A stretch of 64,000 bases of DNA from Buxus sempervirens (taxonomy: Eukaryota; Streptophyta; Magnoliopsida; Buxales; Buxaceae), in the NCBI GenBank assembly GCA_947561395.2, contig OX387184.1:41282766-41346765 (forward strand), in the 5' to 3' direction. This document shows, in pieces, positions 1 to 8,761 of this stretch; position 1 is the first letter of the stretch; every line of letters starts with the position of its first letter. A program made the translations under genes and the position numbers. The notes beneath the pieces are model-generated. The model did not search any database. It saw only the letters and a program-made list of their open reading frames with translations, and was not told where the DNA came from.

Positions 1-1036
1 TAGGTCGTTTCAGGGTTAGTCGCTCGATAGATTGCTCAAGCGACTGTTCGGGTGACAATTCAATCTGGAAAATTGCTCTCGGGTTTTGAAAAATACGAAG
101 GGCGCTTGAGCGACTACTCAGGCGGCCGGTACGTAGAAAATCCGAAAATTTGCGAACTTCAATAAAAATTCCAAAACTCAATATCCAATGCATCAAATCC
201 ATTCTAAATCATTCTAAAACACTTTATAAACATGTTATAACAATTTCCAACAATTAAAACATCATAAATCACGCAAACAACTCATCAAACCACCGAATAA
301 CCATGCATATCGAATAAACACGAATTACTTTTTGTGCAAGTTTAAAGGGACTACTTACCTGTTTTTGGGAACTAAAACCTCTCCTAAAAGCTCTAAGATA
401 TCACCACAAATATGCTCCAACAAATCTCAGAAAGCCTTGATCTCGTCTGGTTCAAAAATCACTCTTTTAGAACTCTTAAACATACTTAAACTCACAAAAC
501 AGAAACTGATTTTTATCTTATCTCTTACCTGGGTTTCTGAACGAAAAATCCTCTCTTTTCCTTCTAAAAGATTTGCTCCAAAGGTTGTTTAAGGTTAGGT
601 TAAATCTCTGGGAAGTGAAGGAAGAATATGGGAGAATAGAGGAAGTTGGCGGCTGTTCTATTGGACTTGGACGTGAACAGCTGATGGGTTTTTAGGTTTA
701 TTTTATTTATTTCTCCCCTTTTACACAAATGCCCCCACTTCATTTAAATTAGCTCAAACCAGCCCAAATCAAACCATTCATGACCCAATTTAATCCCCAA
801 TTTCAGGTCAACCCACTCTCTTTGGGTTTGACCAACTCCTTTGTTGTTTAAATTTTTTAATAGCTCTTTACTATAACAAATCTGAATATTTATTGTTAAA
901 CTTCTCCTTAGTTTAAACTAAAATTCTCACCTTAAATTAGCTTTCCAAGTTCTCCTCCGGGTTGAACCTATATCTCATCTCCTGCATATTATTAACTCAA
1001 TTAGTTTATTTAATACTAAAATCTGGGATTTTACAT
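1..1036 (-). repeat. LTR-like edge of an unidentified older element (partial)
   Basis: AT-rich non-coding sequence without a supported gene. Read on the minus strand it begins at about 1036 with TGTAAAATCCCAGATTTT, which resembles the TG start of a plant gypsy LTR, and it abuts the DUF4216 remnant at 1042. Bases 1-130 hold repeated GTCGCT/AGCGAC half-sites in opposite orientations. The second LTR and any target duplication lie outside the window, so this is a tentative call. Confidence 0.3.
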
Positions 1037-1041
1037 TCCCT

Positions 1042-1272
1042 TTATTGATCATTGACGACTTCTCTCACATCGAACAAGTCCCTATGCTTGGTCTTTACAA
1101 CAACATTCCATTCTTCATTGACTGGATCTGGTGCATAAAAAACTTGCTCAGCTTGAGTTGCAAACACAAATGGATCATCCGTAACTTGCTGACCCGTATT
1201 CAATAAGCGCTTGTAATTCACCAGACATAGAGAAAAGACTGAAAAATACGGACAAGGGGATGATGATTTCAA
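1042..1272 (-). pseudogene. CACTA transposase remnant (DUF4216 C-terminal piece)
   Basis: A 76-codon open stretch whose second half matches the C-terminal pattern of DUF4216, a domain found with plant CACTA (En/Spm) transposases: VNYKRLLNTG, then DPFVFATQAEQVFYAPDP, then a W-x-VVV segment and RDLFDV. Only this end of the domain is present, and no TIR or tnp2 core is seen next to it. The first residues before VNYKRL do not fit the family and probably belong to another frame or a junction. I regard it as a broken relic. Confidence 0.6.
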
Positions 1273-1284
1273 GAGGTTTTTGTA

Positions 1285-1527
1285 TTGCTTGCATTGGGCT
1301 CATTTGTATGCCCTCAAGCTAAACTGGAGGCAAGTCTCAAGTTCTTAAATCTCCTAAGAGATACGGACAAAATCCTCAGTTATAATTGGTCAAAGTTTGT
1401 TCTTGATTGGCTTGTGGGCTCAATCTATCGCTTTAAGGAGAAAAACCAAAAATATGTCGGTGGTTGTTTGCTATTTTTACAGATAAGTTATTGTTATATA
1501 CAAATTTCATTTATTTCGTATTCTTAA
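1285..1527 (+). pseudogene. Fragment of a plant repeat-associated protein (YNW...GGCLLFLQ type)
   Basis: An 80-codon plus-strand stretch holding AFVCP-like LGSFVCPQAKLEAS, then LLRDTDKILSYNWSKFV, LDWLVGSIYRFKEK and YVGGCLLFLQ. This pattern is familiar to me from plant multigene and transposon-derived proteins that often precede a Ulp1-like peptidase, but I cannot name the family with certainty. After FLQ the sequence becomes AT-rich and non-coding, as at an exon end, although the next bases (ATAAG) are not a canonical GT donor. It lies antisense to its neighbours, so it is probably a captured or inserted fragment. Confidence 0.3.
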
Positions 1528-1550
1528 ATTTTAGTGCAACACGTGTTTAT

Positions 1551-1949
1551 TCAATTGTTGAGGTTCTCTACAATATCCAGACCAAGATTCTCAAAAATGA
1601 GCTCTCTAGATAAATCAAATGCCTTTCCCCTCACCCAAGCAGATACCTTTCCCTCATTGCTAAGATGAATATCGTGAAGGTTGGAGTAAAACTCTTTGAC
1701 GAGTTCTACATACACAAACCCATCGATATTGGAAAAATTTTTCCACCCCTGGTACGAAAATATGTTAGCAATGGGCGTATCCTCAAATAAATCAGGATTG
1801 ACTCTTTTCTTTGCAAGAATAGGTCTCCGACCAAAGTAAGTACCATAATCACTTTCTCCAGTGCCTCGAAAGTGACCAGAGGAGGATGAAGTGCTTGAGG
1901 GTCCAGCCTGAGATGAATAAGATATTCTTTGCTTCTTCTTTGGAGCCAT
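1551..1949 (-). CDS. Transposon-encoded ORF, first part (putative plant transposon protein domain)
   Basis: 132 codons from a good ATG. The N-terminus MAPKKKQR is basic and NLS-like, followed by a Ser-rich linker (GPSSTSSSSG). From about residue 55 comes a domain of the 'putative plant transposon protein' type: an F..QGW segment, VYVELVKEFYSNL, then WVRGKAFDLS. The ORF stops at 1551, far short of the usual domain length, so it is truncated or its first exon ends here. Upstream on the same strand lie a TATA box (2314-2323) and a palindromic cluster (2390-2675), the same arrangement seen before the antisense genes of elements A and B. I infer that it is an antisense gene of another Tat-type element. 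Confidence 0.5.
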   Translation of the reverse strand: MAPKKKQRISYSSQAGPSSTSSSSGHFRGTGESDYGTYFGRRPILAKKRVNPDLFEDTPIANIFSYQGWKNFSNIDGFVYVELVKEFYSNLHDIHLSNEGKVSAWVRGKAFDLSRELIFENLGLDIVENLNN

Positions 1950-2313
1950 GAAACTAGGGCTTTGTACGCTTCAAAATGATAAATGGTGTAGGGCTTTCTA
2001 AGCTTCTAAGAATCTGGTAAATGGGGAGAATAAAAGATAAAAAAAATAAAACACAAGACACACAAAGATGCAAGAATTAAACACGTGATTAAAAACAAGA
2101 AAGCATAAAGAACCCCACAAATGAACAGGAAAACATGGGATAAAAAATGTGAAAACATGAAACAATTAAATAAGCACTCACCGCCGCTGCTTAATGAAGA
2201 TAAAGAAGACCCTCATATCCCCTAACTCCAAAGGGGATGGAAGCACACAAACCCTAGGCGCAGGCAGGAGAAGAATAGTACGCAAGCTGAATGAAAGAGG
2301 CGAAGGTGCGCCT

Positions 2314-2323
2314 CTATTTATAG
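2314..2323 (-). promoter_or_regulatory. TATA box of the minus-strand ORF at 1949
   Basis: CTATAAATAG on the minus strand, about 365 bases upstream of the ATG at 1949 and about 70 bases downstream of the palindromic cluster. The motif and its context match the LTR TATA boxes of elements A and B. Confidence 0.5.
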
Positions 2324-2389
2324 GTGACCACCGCAGGCAGCGCGCACTCGTGCACATCCTACGGTTGGTGGAAAAAATTGACGGTGGCA

Positions 2390-2675
2390 AGGCGCAGCCC
2401 GCGTGTAGGCTTGACGCTGCCCATGTCTTTGCACTATCTTTCTATTTCTTGTGCACAGTGAAGACAGTGCCTACCCAGGCACTATGTTTAGGTTATTTTT
2501 TCACAGAAAAAACGGTGCCAAGGCATGGGTAGCATCAAGCCTACGCACGGGCTCAACGTTGCCCACGCAGAGGCACTATTTTTTCTGTTACTTTTGGATG
2601 GTAAAGGCAGTGCCAAGGTGAGGGTAGCGTCGAGCCCGTACATTGGCTTGATGCAGCCCGCGCCTTGGCACTGTT
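2390..2675. repeat. Cluster of long imperfect palindromes
   Basis: Two clear dyads and a weaker third. One has outer arms CAGTGCCAAGG and CCTTGGCACTG (about 2608-2672) with inner arms GGTAGCGTCGAGCC and GGCTTGATGCAGCC. The other is centred on TACGCAC (about 2514-2577) with arms GGTAGCATCAAGCC and GGGCTCAACGTTGCC. A weaker copy covers 2390-2450. GC content is well above the surroundings. It sits directly upstream (minus strand) of the TATA box at 2314. Confidence 0.55.
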
Positions 2676-2949
2676 TCTTTTTTTTTTTTGGTATTTTTTT
2701 TAAGTGTATACATTGTATGTCTTTTGTATTTTTGCATTTTGGTATGTTTGCACATGCTTGACACTGGCATTGGCTACACTTTAAGACATTGAGAAATGTG
2801 CACACTTGATTTCCGATTAGGATGCATGCAATGGTTAGCACGCGTGCAGGCTCTATGCGGGCCGCAGCAATCTAAAGTTTTGTACTCCTGTTTGAACAGT
2901 TAAGGCAGGAGTTGTAGAACACATGTAATGACGCTTTTAACGGCATAAA
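2676..2949. other. Non-coding spacer
   Basis: A homopolymer T tract near 2680-2700 followed by sequence of mixed composition. No supported gene. Somewhere in 2920-2970 lies the outer edge of element B's 3' LTR; I cannot fix it because the partner end is not in the window. Confidence 0.4.
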
Positions 2950-4437
2950 TTGCTTCATCAGAAAATAGTAAGTCAATGTGACTTTCCGGTCATCACACGG
3001 GATTCTAAAAAATGGGAGAGTCGCCACCATTCCTTTTAGGTGTGAATGAACACCAAAATCATCAAAATAAACAAAAAGGCAAAACTAGAGTAAAAATAAC
3101 TCTACTTGAAAATAAAATCTAGAGATGGGTAAGGGGATTAGATTATGAATAGGGGAAGGTGTTAGGCACCCCCATTCACCCACACAAGGTGGTTTCCAAG
3201 TGTTGTTCATGCTCAAAATAAAGAAAGCTTGCTAAAATGATAAAAAAGGCTTAAAAAAGATTAAGTATATGTATGATCCCTCCACATGAGAAGTCCAATT
3301 AATCTTAGACTTTCTTTTATGGAAGTGTCACTTCTAGGACATCACCATGAAATGGAAATCAAAGCAAAACTTGAACACAAACGAGTTAAGACAAATTCGG
3401 AAAATTCGGTAAAAGATGGAGCCATTTGACCATAAATCATTCAAATCAAATTCAAATTGAATCAAAGCAAATCCATTTGAACGATTATGATAAATAGAAG
3501 ACTCAAGAAAATTTTCAATTAAATCCGGTTAAAATCCTAAGAGTTATGCTCATTTGAAATCTGCTGTTGTAAGCCGATAAAAGTAACGAGTGGGCAACTT
3601 TGGAAATTCATTTTGGAAAATTGGCTCCATATAAATCCGTGAAAATTTGCATGAATGAAGTATGTATTGCCATCTTTCAAATTAAATAGATCTCACACCA
3701 AACTCCATTCGGATGTGATTTGTGTGACCTCACGAACATGCCCAGAGGATCACAGATCAACACAGAATTGTGCAATAGGGCAGTTCTGAGTAAATCAGTC
3801 ACACAGGACACAAATGAAATCAAACAATTATGAAACCAATTGTATTTGAAAGTAGACTCATAAAGGAAAGCACCGAAATCAAAATCACTCAAATCGGACT
3901 TAAAACGAACAGATGGTGCTCATTCGAAGTGATAGGTTCAGCAATCTGGTCTGAACTGACCTGTCAACTTCGACTGAATTGTGTCAAAAATCCACTACAT
4001 AAAAATGGTTGAAATTTTACAGACATAAACTAGACAGTCTCACCTTTTGACATGTCTTTAGAATCACTCCAAAATTCATCCGGACGATGAAGTTATGAGT
4101 GTCCGAAGTTAGGGTACAAATGCTGTCCAATTTTGCCATTTTTAAGTAAAATTAACCCAAAACAGTGATCAAGTGTGTGTAATCCGTGCAATCTAAGTCC
4201 AAATCATTTAAAATAGTGTTTAAAAACCTCTAGGAGGAAATAGGGCCCAAGCTTGGCTCACCATTCTCTTTGATTGGAGAGAATATGTCAAAAACCCTAA
4301 AATGGGGCGAAAATGCCCAAAACCGGGAGGTTAGACCATGAGGTCTTCAATGCTCAAAGATAACTTGCTTGAAATCATTTTGAAAATCATTAGGAGATAT
4401 CTCCAAACTGCTTAGGGCCATTTATTTCAGATCTATC
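2950..4437 (-). repeat. Element B 3' LTR, distal part (U5 side)
   Basis: Carries the hallmarks of the LTR ends in this family, read on the plus strand as the reverse complement: GAGTCGCCACCATT near 3020, AGGTGTGAATG, GGGGAAGGTGTTAGGCACCC near 3152, and the ACACAAGGTGG string. Element A's 3' LTR has the matching U5 segment in the other orientation. The sequence breaks at 4437 with CTATC, where element A begins, and resumes at 28911. The outer edge is uncertain by about 40 bases. Confidence 0.75.
4433..4437. repeat. Target site duplication of element A (left copy, CTATC)
   Basis: CTATC directly precedes the TG of A's 5' LTR and recurs at 28906-28910 directly after the CA of its 3' LTR. A 5 bp duplication is what Ty3/gypsy integrases produce. 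Confidence 0.95.
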
Positions 4438-4542
4438 TGTAGACACCCCAAATTGCACTACAGAATAAGAAAGTAATAAAAACATGTAATTAAAGCTTAA
4501 AACATGTCAAAAATGCATAAAAATTGACAAATCAGGCTTTTC

Positions 4543-4642
4543 CCGTATTTCATTCACGGGCCGGTCGCGCCCGAAATATCTCTACGGTCAGGCGTGCCCG
4601 TATTGGAAATACGGGCACCATTGGACCGTAACTCATTTACGG
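4543..4642. promoter_or_regulatory. Dyad array in the 5' LTR of A (4 units)
   Basis: Four 17 bp dyads of the form CCGTA-N7-TACGG start at 4543, 4571, 4598 and 4626, a period of 28, 27 and 28 bp. The central 7 nt and the 10-11 nt spacers differ between units while the arms hold (one arm is degenerate in units 1 and 2). It lies in U3, upstream of the TATA box. Confidence 0.85.
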
Positions 4643-4844
4643 TCACTAAAGACTCGTGCGAGTTTTATTTTTCTCTCGATTTCCGAGCTTTATCTTTAGT
4701 CCAATATATCTTTAAATGAGCGAATTACTCCTTTTATTCACTGAAGCCACCTTGGTTGGCTAAGGATGGGCATGATCTTGTGTTTAACTCAAACTGAAAC
4801 TCTATCTTGCCAAACTATGGACCAGCCTTGCCCCTGTGCTTGCC

Positions 4845-4853
4845 TATAAATAG
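4845..4853 (+). promoter_or_regulatory. TATA box of element A 5' LTR
   Basis: TATAAATAG preceded by GCC and followed by AGGTGAG. It is the only strong TATA motif in the LTR. The identical motif occurs in the 3' LTR at 24166-24174 and, on the minus strand, in the related solo LTR at 62453-62461. Confidence 0.8.
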
Positions 4854-6258
4854 AGGTGAGATTCTCAAGCTGAGGGCCACGAAATTTTGAAGTCGAAGGA
4901 ACTCCAAAGAACTCAAAGAGAAGAGAGGAACCCCAGCTGCCTTGCTTGCTCAATCCAGGTAAGTCCCTTTTCCCTTTTATGTTCTGTCTTCAATTCTAGA
5001 AGTAATAGGATCATCTCTATTGCTGTAGAATAATGCCATATTTTGTATCTAGTATTCCTAAACTTGCCTCCAAGTACCTTAAGAGTCTCTCTAGCCGTAA
5101 AACGTGAAGAGAGAGCTAGGGGAAAAGAGAACAGGTGGATCCCTAGAATAGAACCCCATATCTGTTTTTCTCCTTTTTTCTAGAATAAAGCCTCTGATTG
5201 TATTTGTATACCCAAACCTATCTCCAAGTACCTCAAGAATCCTCTCTAGCAGTAAAACGTGAAGAGAGAGCTAGGGGAAAAGAGAACAGGTGGATCCGTA
5301 TGGTAGACCCCCATGTGCTCTAATCTGTGAGATGTGGCTGCTTTAGATATCATGATCATGTTTTAATGGTTTTTATGATGAATCTGGATGAATAACATGA
5401 ATCTATGATGTTTATAGCATGAGATCCCCACTTTTTGATAAAATTTGAATTTTTGCCACTTTTGCACCTACAGCACTGTTTTCGTGATTTTTGTGATTTT
5501 AGGCTAAGATCTTAGATTTATCATGATCAATATGGTAGATCTGAATCCAGAAGCCTGAAAATAAATTCTAGGGTTTCATGATGTGGTTTTTAAATCATTT
5601 GTCATTATTGAGGGAAGACCCTACGGTCTAAATTCTCCCCTGTTGGTGTTTTTCATCAACGTGGGTATTTTTGATTTTGATTTTTTGATTTAATGTGAAA
5701 TTTGGGCTATATCTATGTCCTGGAATGTTCAAGTTCAATTTGAAATATTTTATAAAAATCATATTTTTCTAGATTTCTAGAATTTAACTTGAAGCCAGAT
5801 TTTTGGATTTTTCACTTTAAATTGATTTTATTTGATTTCATCTCAATTTTATTTTGATCATGAAACCCTAGGAATGTTATGATCATATTTGAAAGTTCTG
5901 GATCAATCAGACAATTCATATGAAAAAACCATATATTTTTGTCTTTTTTGTGATTCTTCCTGATTTTTATAGTAAGCCTTTCTTCTTTGTAAAACATGAA
6001 CAATACCTGGCAACCACCTTGTGTGGATGAATAGGGGTGACTAACACCTTCCCCTGCTCATAACTTAATCCCCTTACCCATCTCTGGTTGTTTTTTAAGG
6101 AGGGTTATTTTTACCCTAAAATTGCCTTTTGTGCTTATTTAATATCTTGGTGTCCATTCACACCTAAATTGAATGGTGGCGACTCTTTGTTTAATTTAAT
6201 CCCGCGTGATGATTGAGGAAGTCATTGGATTTTCTGATTTTTTCCCATGTCTCACAAC

Positions 6259-6276
6259 TGGCGACTCTGCTGGGGA
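6259..6276 (+). promoter_or_regulatory. Primer binding site of A (tRNA-Arg-like)
   Basis: TGGCGACTCTGCTGGGGA begins two bases after the LTR's terminal CA. It matches the complement of the 3' end of plant tRNA-Arg (CCA end plus T arm) except at two central positions, judged from memory of the tRNA. tRNA-Arg priming is known for some Tat/Ogre elements. Confidence 0.8.
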
Positions 6277-7479
6277 CTTGTGGATTTGAGCATTTTGGTG
6301 TTTGTTCATGTTTTTGATTTTTTGATTTGCTTGCTATTTTGTGTTCTTAAGCATGTTGGGTATGTTTTAAATCTGAATTATTGCTTAAGAATTCATGGGG
6401 GTAGAAACATGTTTAATTTTGATTTATAGGATTGTTTCTACAAACATGCGTAGGGGAGGTTCGTTTTGCTGAACCATGTTTATTTCTTGCTATATTTTTA
6501 TGATAGCATGTTTTAATTTTCAGCATGATCTCCATGATGATTTTTGGTGTATAACATGATCATATGTTTGCATGATTAGATGATTTTTTATGAGCATGTT
6601 TTAGGTGCTATAGGATTGTTTGTGTATTTGTTTACTTTAAATATGCTTTCCTATTATGCCTTGGTTTGTTTATGCATGGCTACGAAAATAGTGGCAAGGG
6701 TTTGAGACGTTGTGAATGCACCCTATTTTTACAATACACTGTGCACATTTTATTTTTTTACACAGTCTACCCTTAACCTATAGGAAGTTGAACCCGAATG
6801 TGTGTAGCTTGGCGCAACGAGGTCGATACTTCGGAAAGCGAAAGTGAAAACATTCACCTTAGAACTTTGAGCTAATGATGTGATGATAACGTAGATCTGG
6901 AATTCTGGTCATCACTAGGCTTGAGTGCTAAGTTGCCATTAAGCCAAAACCCAAAACCCCTATGCTTGAAGGTGGAGTTACACGTTTTTGGCTAAAATAC
7001 ACAATTACGTGGGAATATGGGTTTGTATGATTGTGGGAAGGCCGTGTGAATGAACTACAAACCAGGGCATAATGCGGATGCCATATTGAAGGTAAACAAG
7101 GTAACAAAGTAATCCTATTGTTTTGCATTATTCTCATGTCATAGGGGTGTCATGGTGCCCATTGGTTTGGGATAAAATTGGTCCCAAAATATGCATGTTT
7201 TTTAAATTGGTGCAGCCCATAGGAAGAGTTTCTAACTCTGTTTAGAATGGATCCTACCCTATGTTCACACAAGAGGCAACAAAAGGGTGCCAAACTCTTG
7301 AGTATGATGTCAATTTGGAGGGTACATGTGCCCTCCTAAACATGTGTTTTAGCAAAAAGGTCAAAGTCCACTTTGGGACAGTTTAGAAGCCCTGCACTGG
7401 GTGAACCGTATGTTTGGATGAGCAATTAAAGTGATCAAACCGTGAAAAAACTGAGAAAACATAAAAGAGCTCCGTAAAA
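6277..7479 (+). other. Element A leader, first part, no gene
   Basis: About 1.2 kb of AT-rich leader without a credible ORF. Unlike Ogre elements, no ORF1 is present between the primer site and gag. Confidence 0.6.
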
Positions 7480-7608
7480 CCGTAGTTGATACACGGACTG
7501 GGCTCGTCCGTATTAGTTATACGGGCTGGGCTCGCCCGTGGTTTCCATACGGTCACAGCTCACTCGTAATTTAAATACGGGCAGGGCTAGACCATACTGT
7601 GTATACGG
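7480..7608. promoter_or_regulatory. Dyad array in the leader of A (5 units, exact 28 bp period)
   Basis: Units start at 7480, 7508, 7536, 7564 and 7592, each 17 bp (CCGTA-N7-TACGG or a one- or two-base variant) plus an 11 bp spacer. Spacers such as ACTGGGCTCGT and GCTGGGCTCGC resemble each other, while the central 7 nt are unrelated. This is the same dyad as in the LTR, 1.2 kb downstream of the primer site and 1.15 kb upstream of the gag ATG. Confidence 0.85.
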
Positions 7609-7763
7609 TTTTCGCAGAAAATTCAATTTTAATCAGTTTTTCCCACTGAATCTTATTCCTTTAACCTTTAAATAATGATAAAGGGAAATAGGTTTGAATA
7701 AAATGCTTCAAAAATAATAATAATAATAAATAAATAAATAAAAGTGTGAAGAGAAAATCCTTT

Positions 7764-8520
7764 GGGCCTCTGAAAGCCTTTGAATTTCAGACTTTTTCTC
7801 AAAAACTCCTTCGGGCCTCTGAAAGCCTTTGAATTTCAGACTTTTTCTCAAAAACTCCTTGGGCCTCTGAAAGCCTTTGAATTTCAGACTTTTATCAAAA
7901 ATCCCCGGGCCTCTGAAAGCCTTTGAATTTCAGACCTTTTTCTCAAAATATCCTTGGGCCTCTGAAAGCCTTTGAATTTCAGATCATTTGGGCCTTTGAA
8001 AGCCTTTGAATTTCAGACCTTTTTCTTTTGGGCCTCTGAAAGCCTTTGAATTTCAAACCTTTTTCTTTTGGGCCTATGAAAGCCTTTGAATTTCAAATCT
8101 TTTGGGACTCTGAAAGCCTTTGAATTTCAGACCTTTTTCTTTTGGGCCTCTGAAAGCCTTTGAATTTCAGACCTTTTCTTTTAGGCCTCTGAAAGCCTTT
8201 GAATTTCAGATCTTTTGGGCCTCTAAAAGCCTTTGAATTTCATACCTTTTTCTTTTGGGCCTCTGAAAGCCTTTGAATTTCAGATCCTTGGGCCTCTGAA
8301 AGCCTTTGAATTTCAGATTCTTTTCTCAAAAACTCTTTGGGCCTCTGAAAGCCTTTGAATTTCAGACTTTTACCAAAAATCCTCGGGCCTCTGAAAGCCT
8401 TTGAATTTCAGACTTTTTCTCAAAATATCCCTGGGCCTTTGAAAGCCTTTGAATTTCAAACCTTTTCGAAACCCCACCCCCCCCCCCCCCCGGGCCTCTG
8501 AAAGCCTTTGAATTTCAAAT
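7764..8520 (+). repeat. Tandem array of about 18 palindromic units in the leader of A
   Basis: The unit core GGGCCTCTGAAAGCC followed by TTTGAATTTCAGA recurs about 18 times with variable spacers (unit lengths roughly 33-58 bp). Each unit holds an inverted repeat, TCTGAAA and TTTCAGA, around 9 nt. A run of 15 C lies at 8477-8491. It ends about 240 bases before gag. No coding potential. Confidence 0.9.
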
Positions 8521-8761
8521 CTTTCTCTTTTTTTTTTGTGGGACCTGTTGGAAGCCCTAGAATATTCCAACAATTCACTTCAAAAAAAAAAAAAAAAGAA
8601 GCAAATAAAGAAAAAATCCAAACTCGTGTTCACCCAGCTTGCACATAGGCATTCCTAGGCATGTGAATGAGATTAATTGGGCACTGATTTTTTTTATTTT
8701 GTGACCAGGTACTAATACACTTGCAATCATAGCTCCTGTAACCAGATCAAGAGCTCGCGCC

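Larger units (their letters stand above)
4438..6256 (+). repeat. Element A 5' LTR
   Basis: Starts TGTAGACACCCC and ends GTCTCACA, 1819 bp. It contains a dyad array (4543-4642) about 200 bases upstream of TATAAATAG (4845-4853), so U3/R/U5 can be placed roughly. A direct repeat of the GTAAAACGTGAAGAGAGAGC segment lies near 5098 and 5252. The U5 end holds the ACACCTTCCCC string and GGTGGCGACTC shared with element B's LTR. The 3' copy (23759-28905) is very similar but lacks 16 bases after AGAGAGCTAGG. Confidence 0.95.

Noticed and set aside
5812-6003. Short ORF repeated at 28460-28651 and in the solo LTR
   Set aside because: It is LTR sequence; the repetition reflects the LTR copies, and there is no start context or conserved domain.
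7480-7608. Gal4-type (zinc cluster) binding sites, because of CCG-N11-CGG spacing
   Set aside because: Zinc-cluster factors are fungal and their sites are CGG-N11-CCG; the resemblance is only in geometry.
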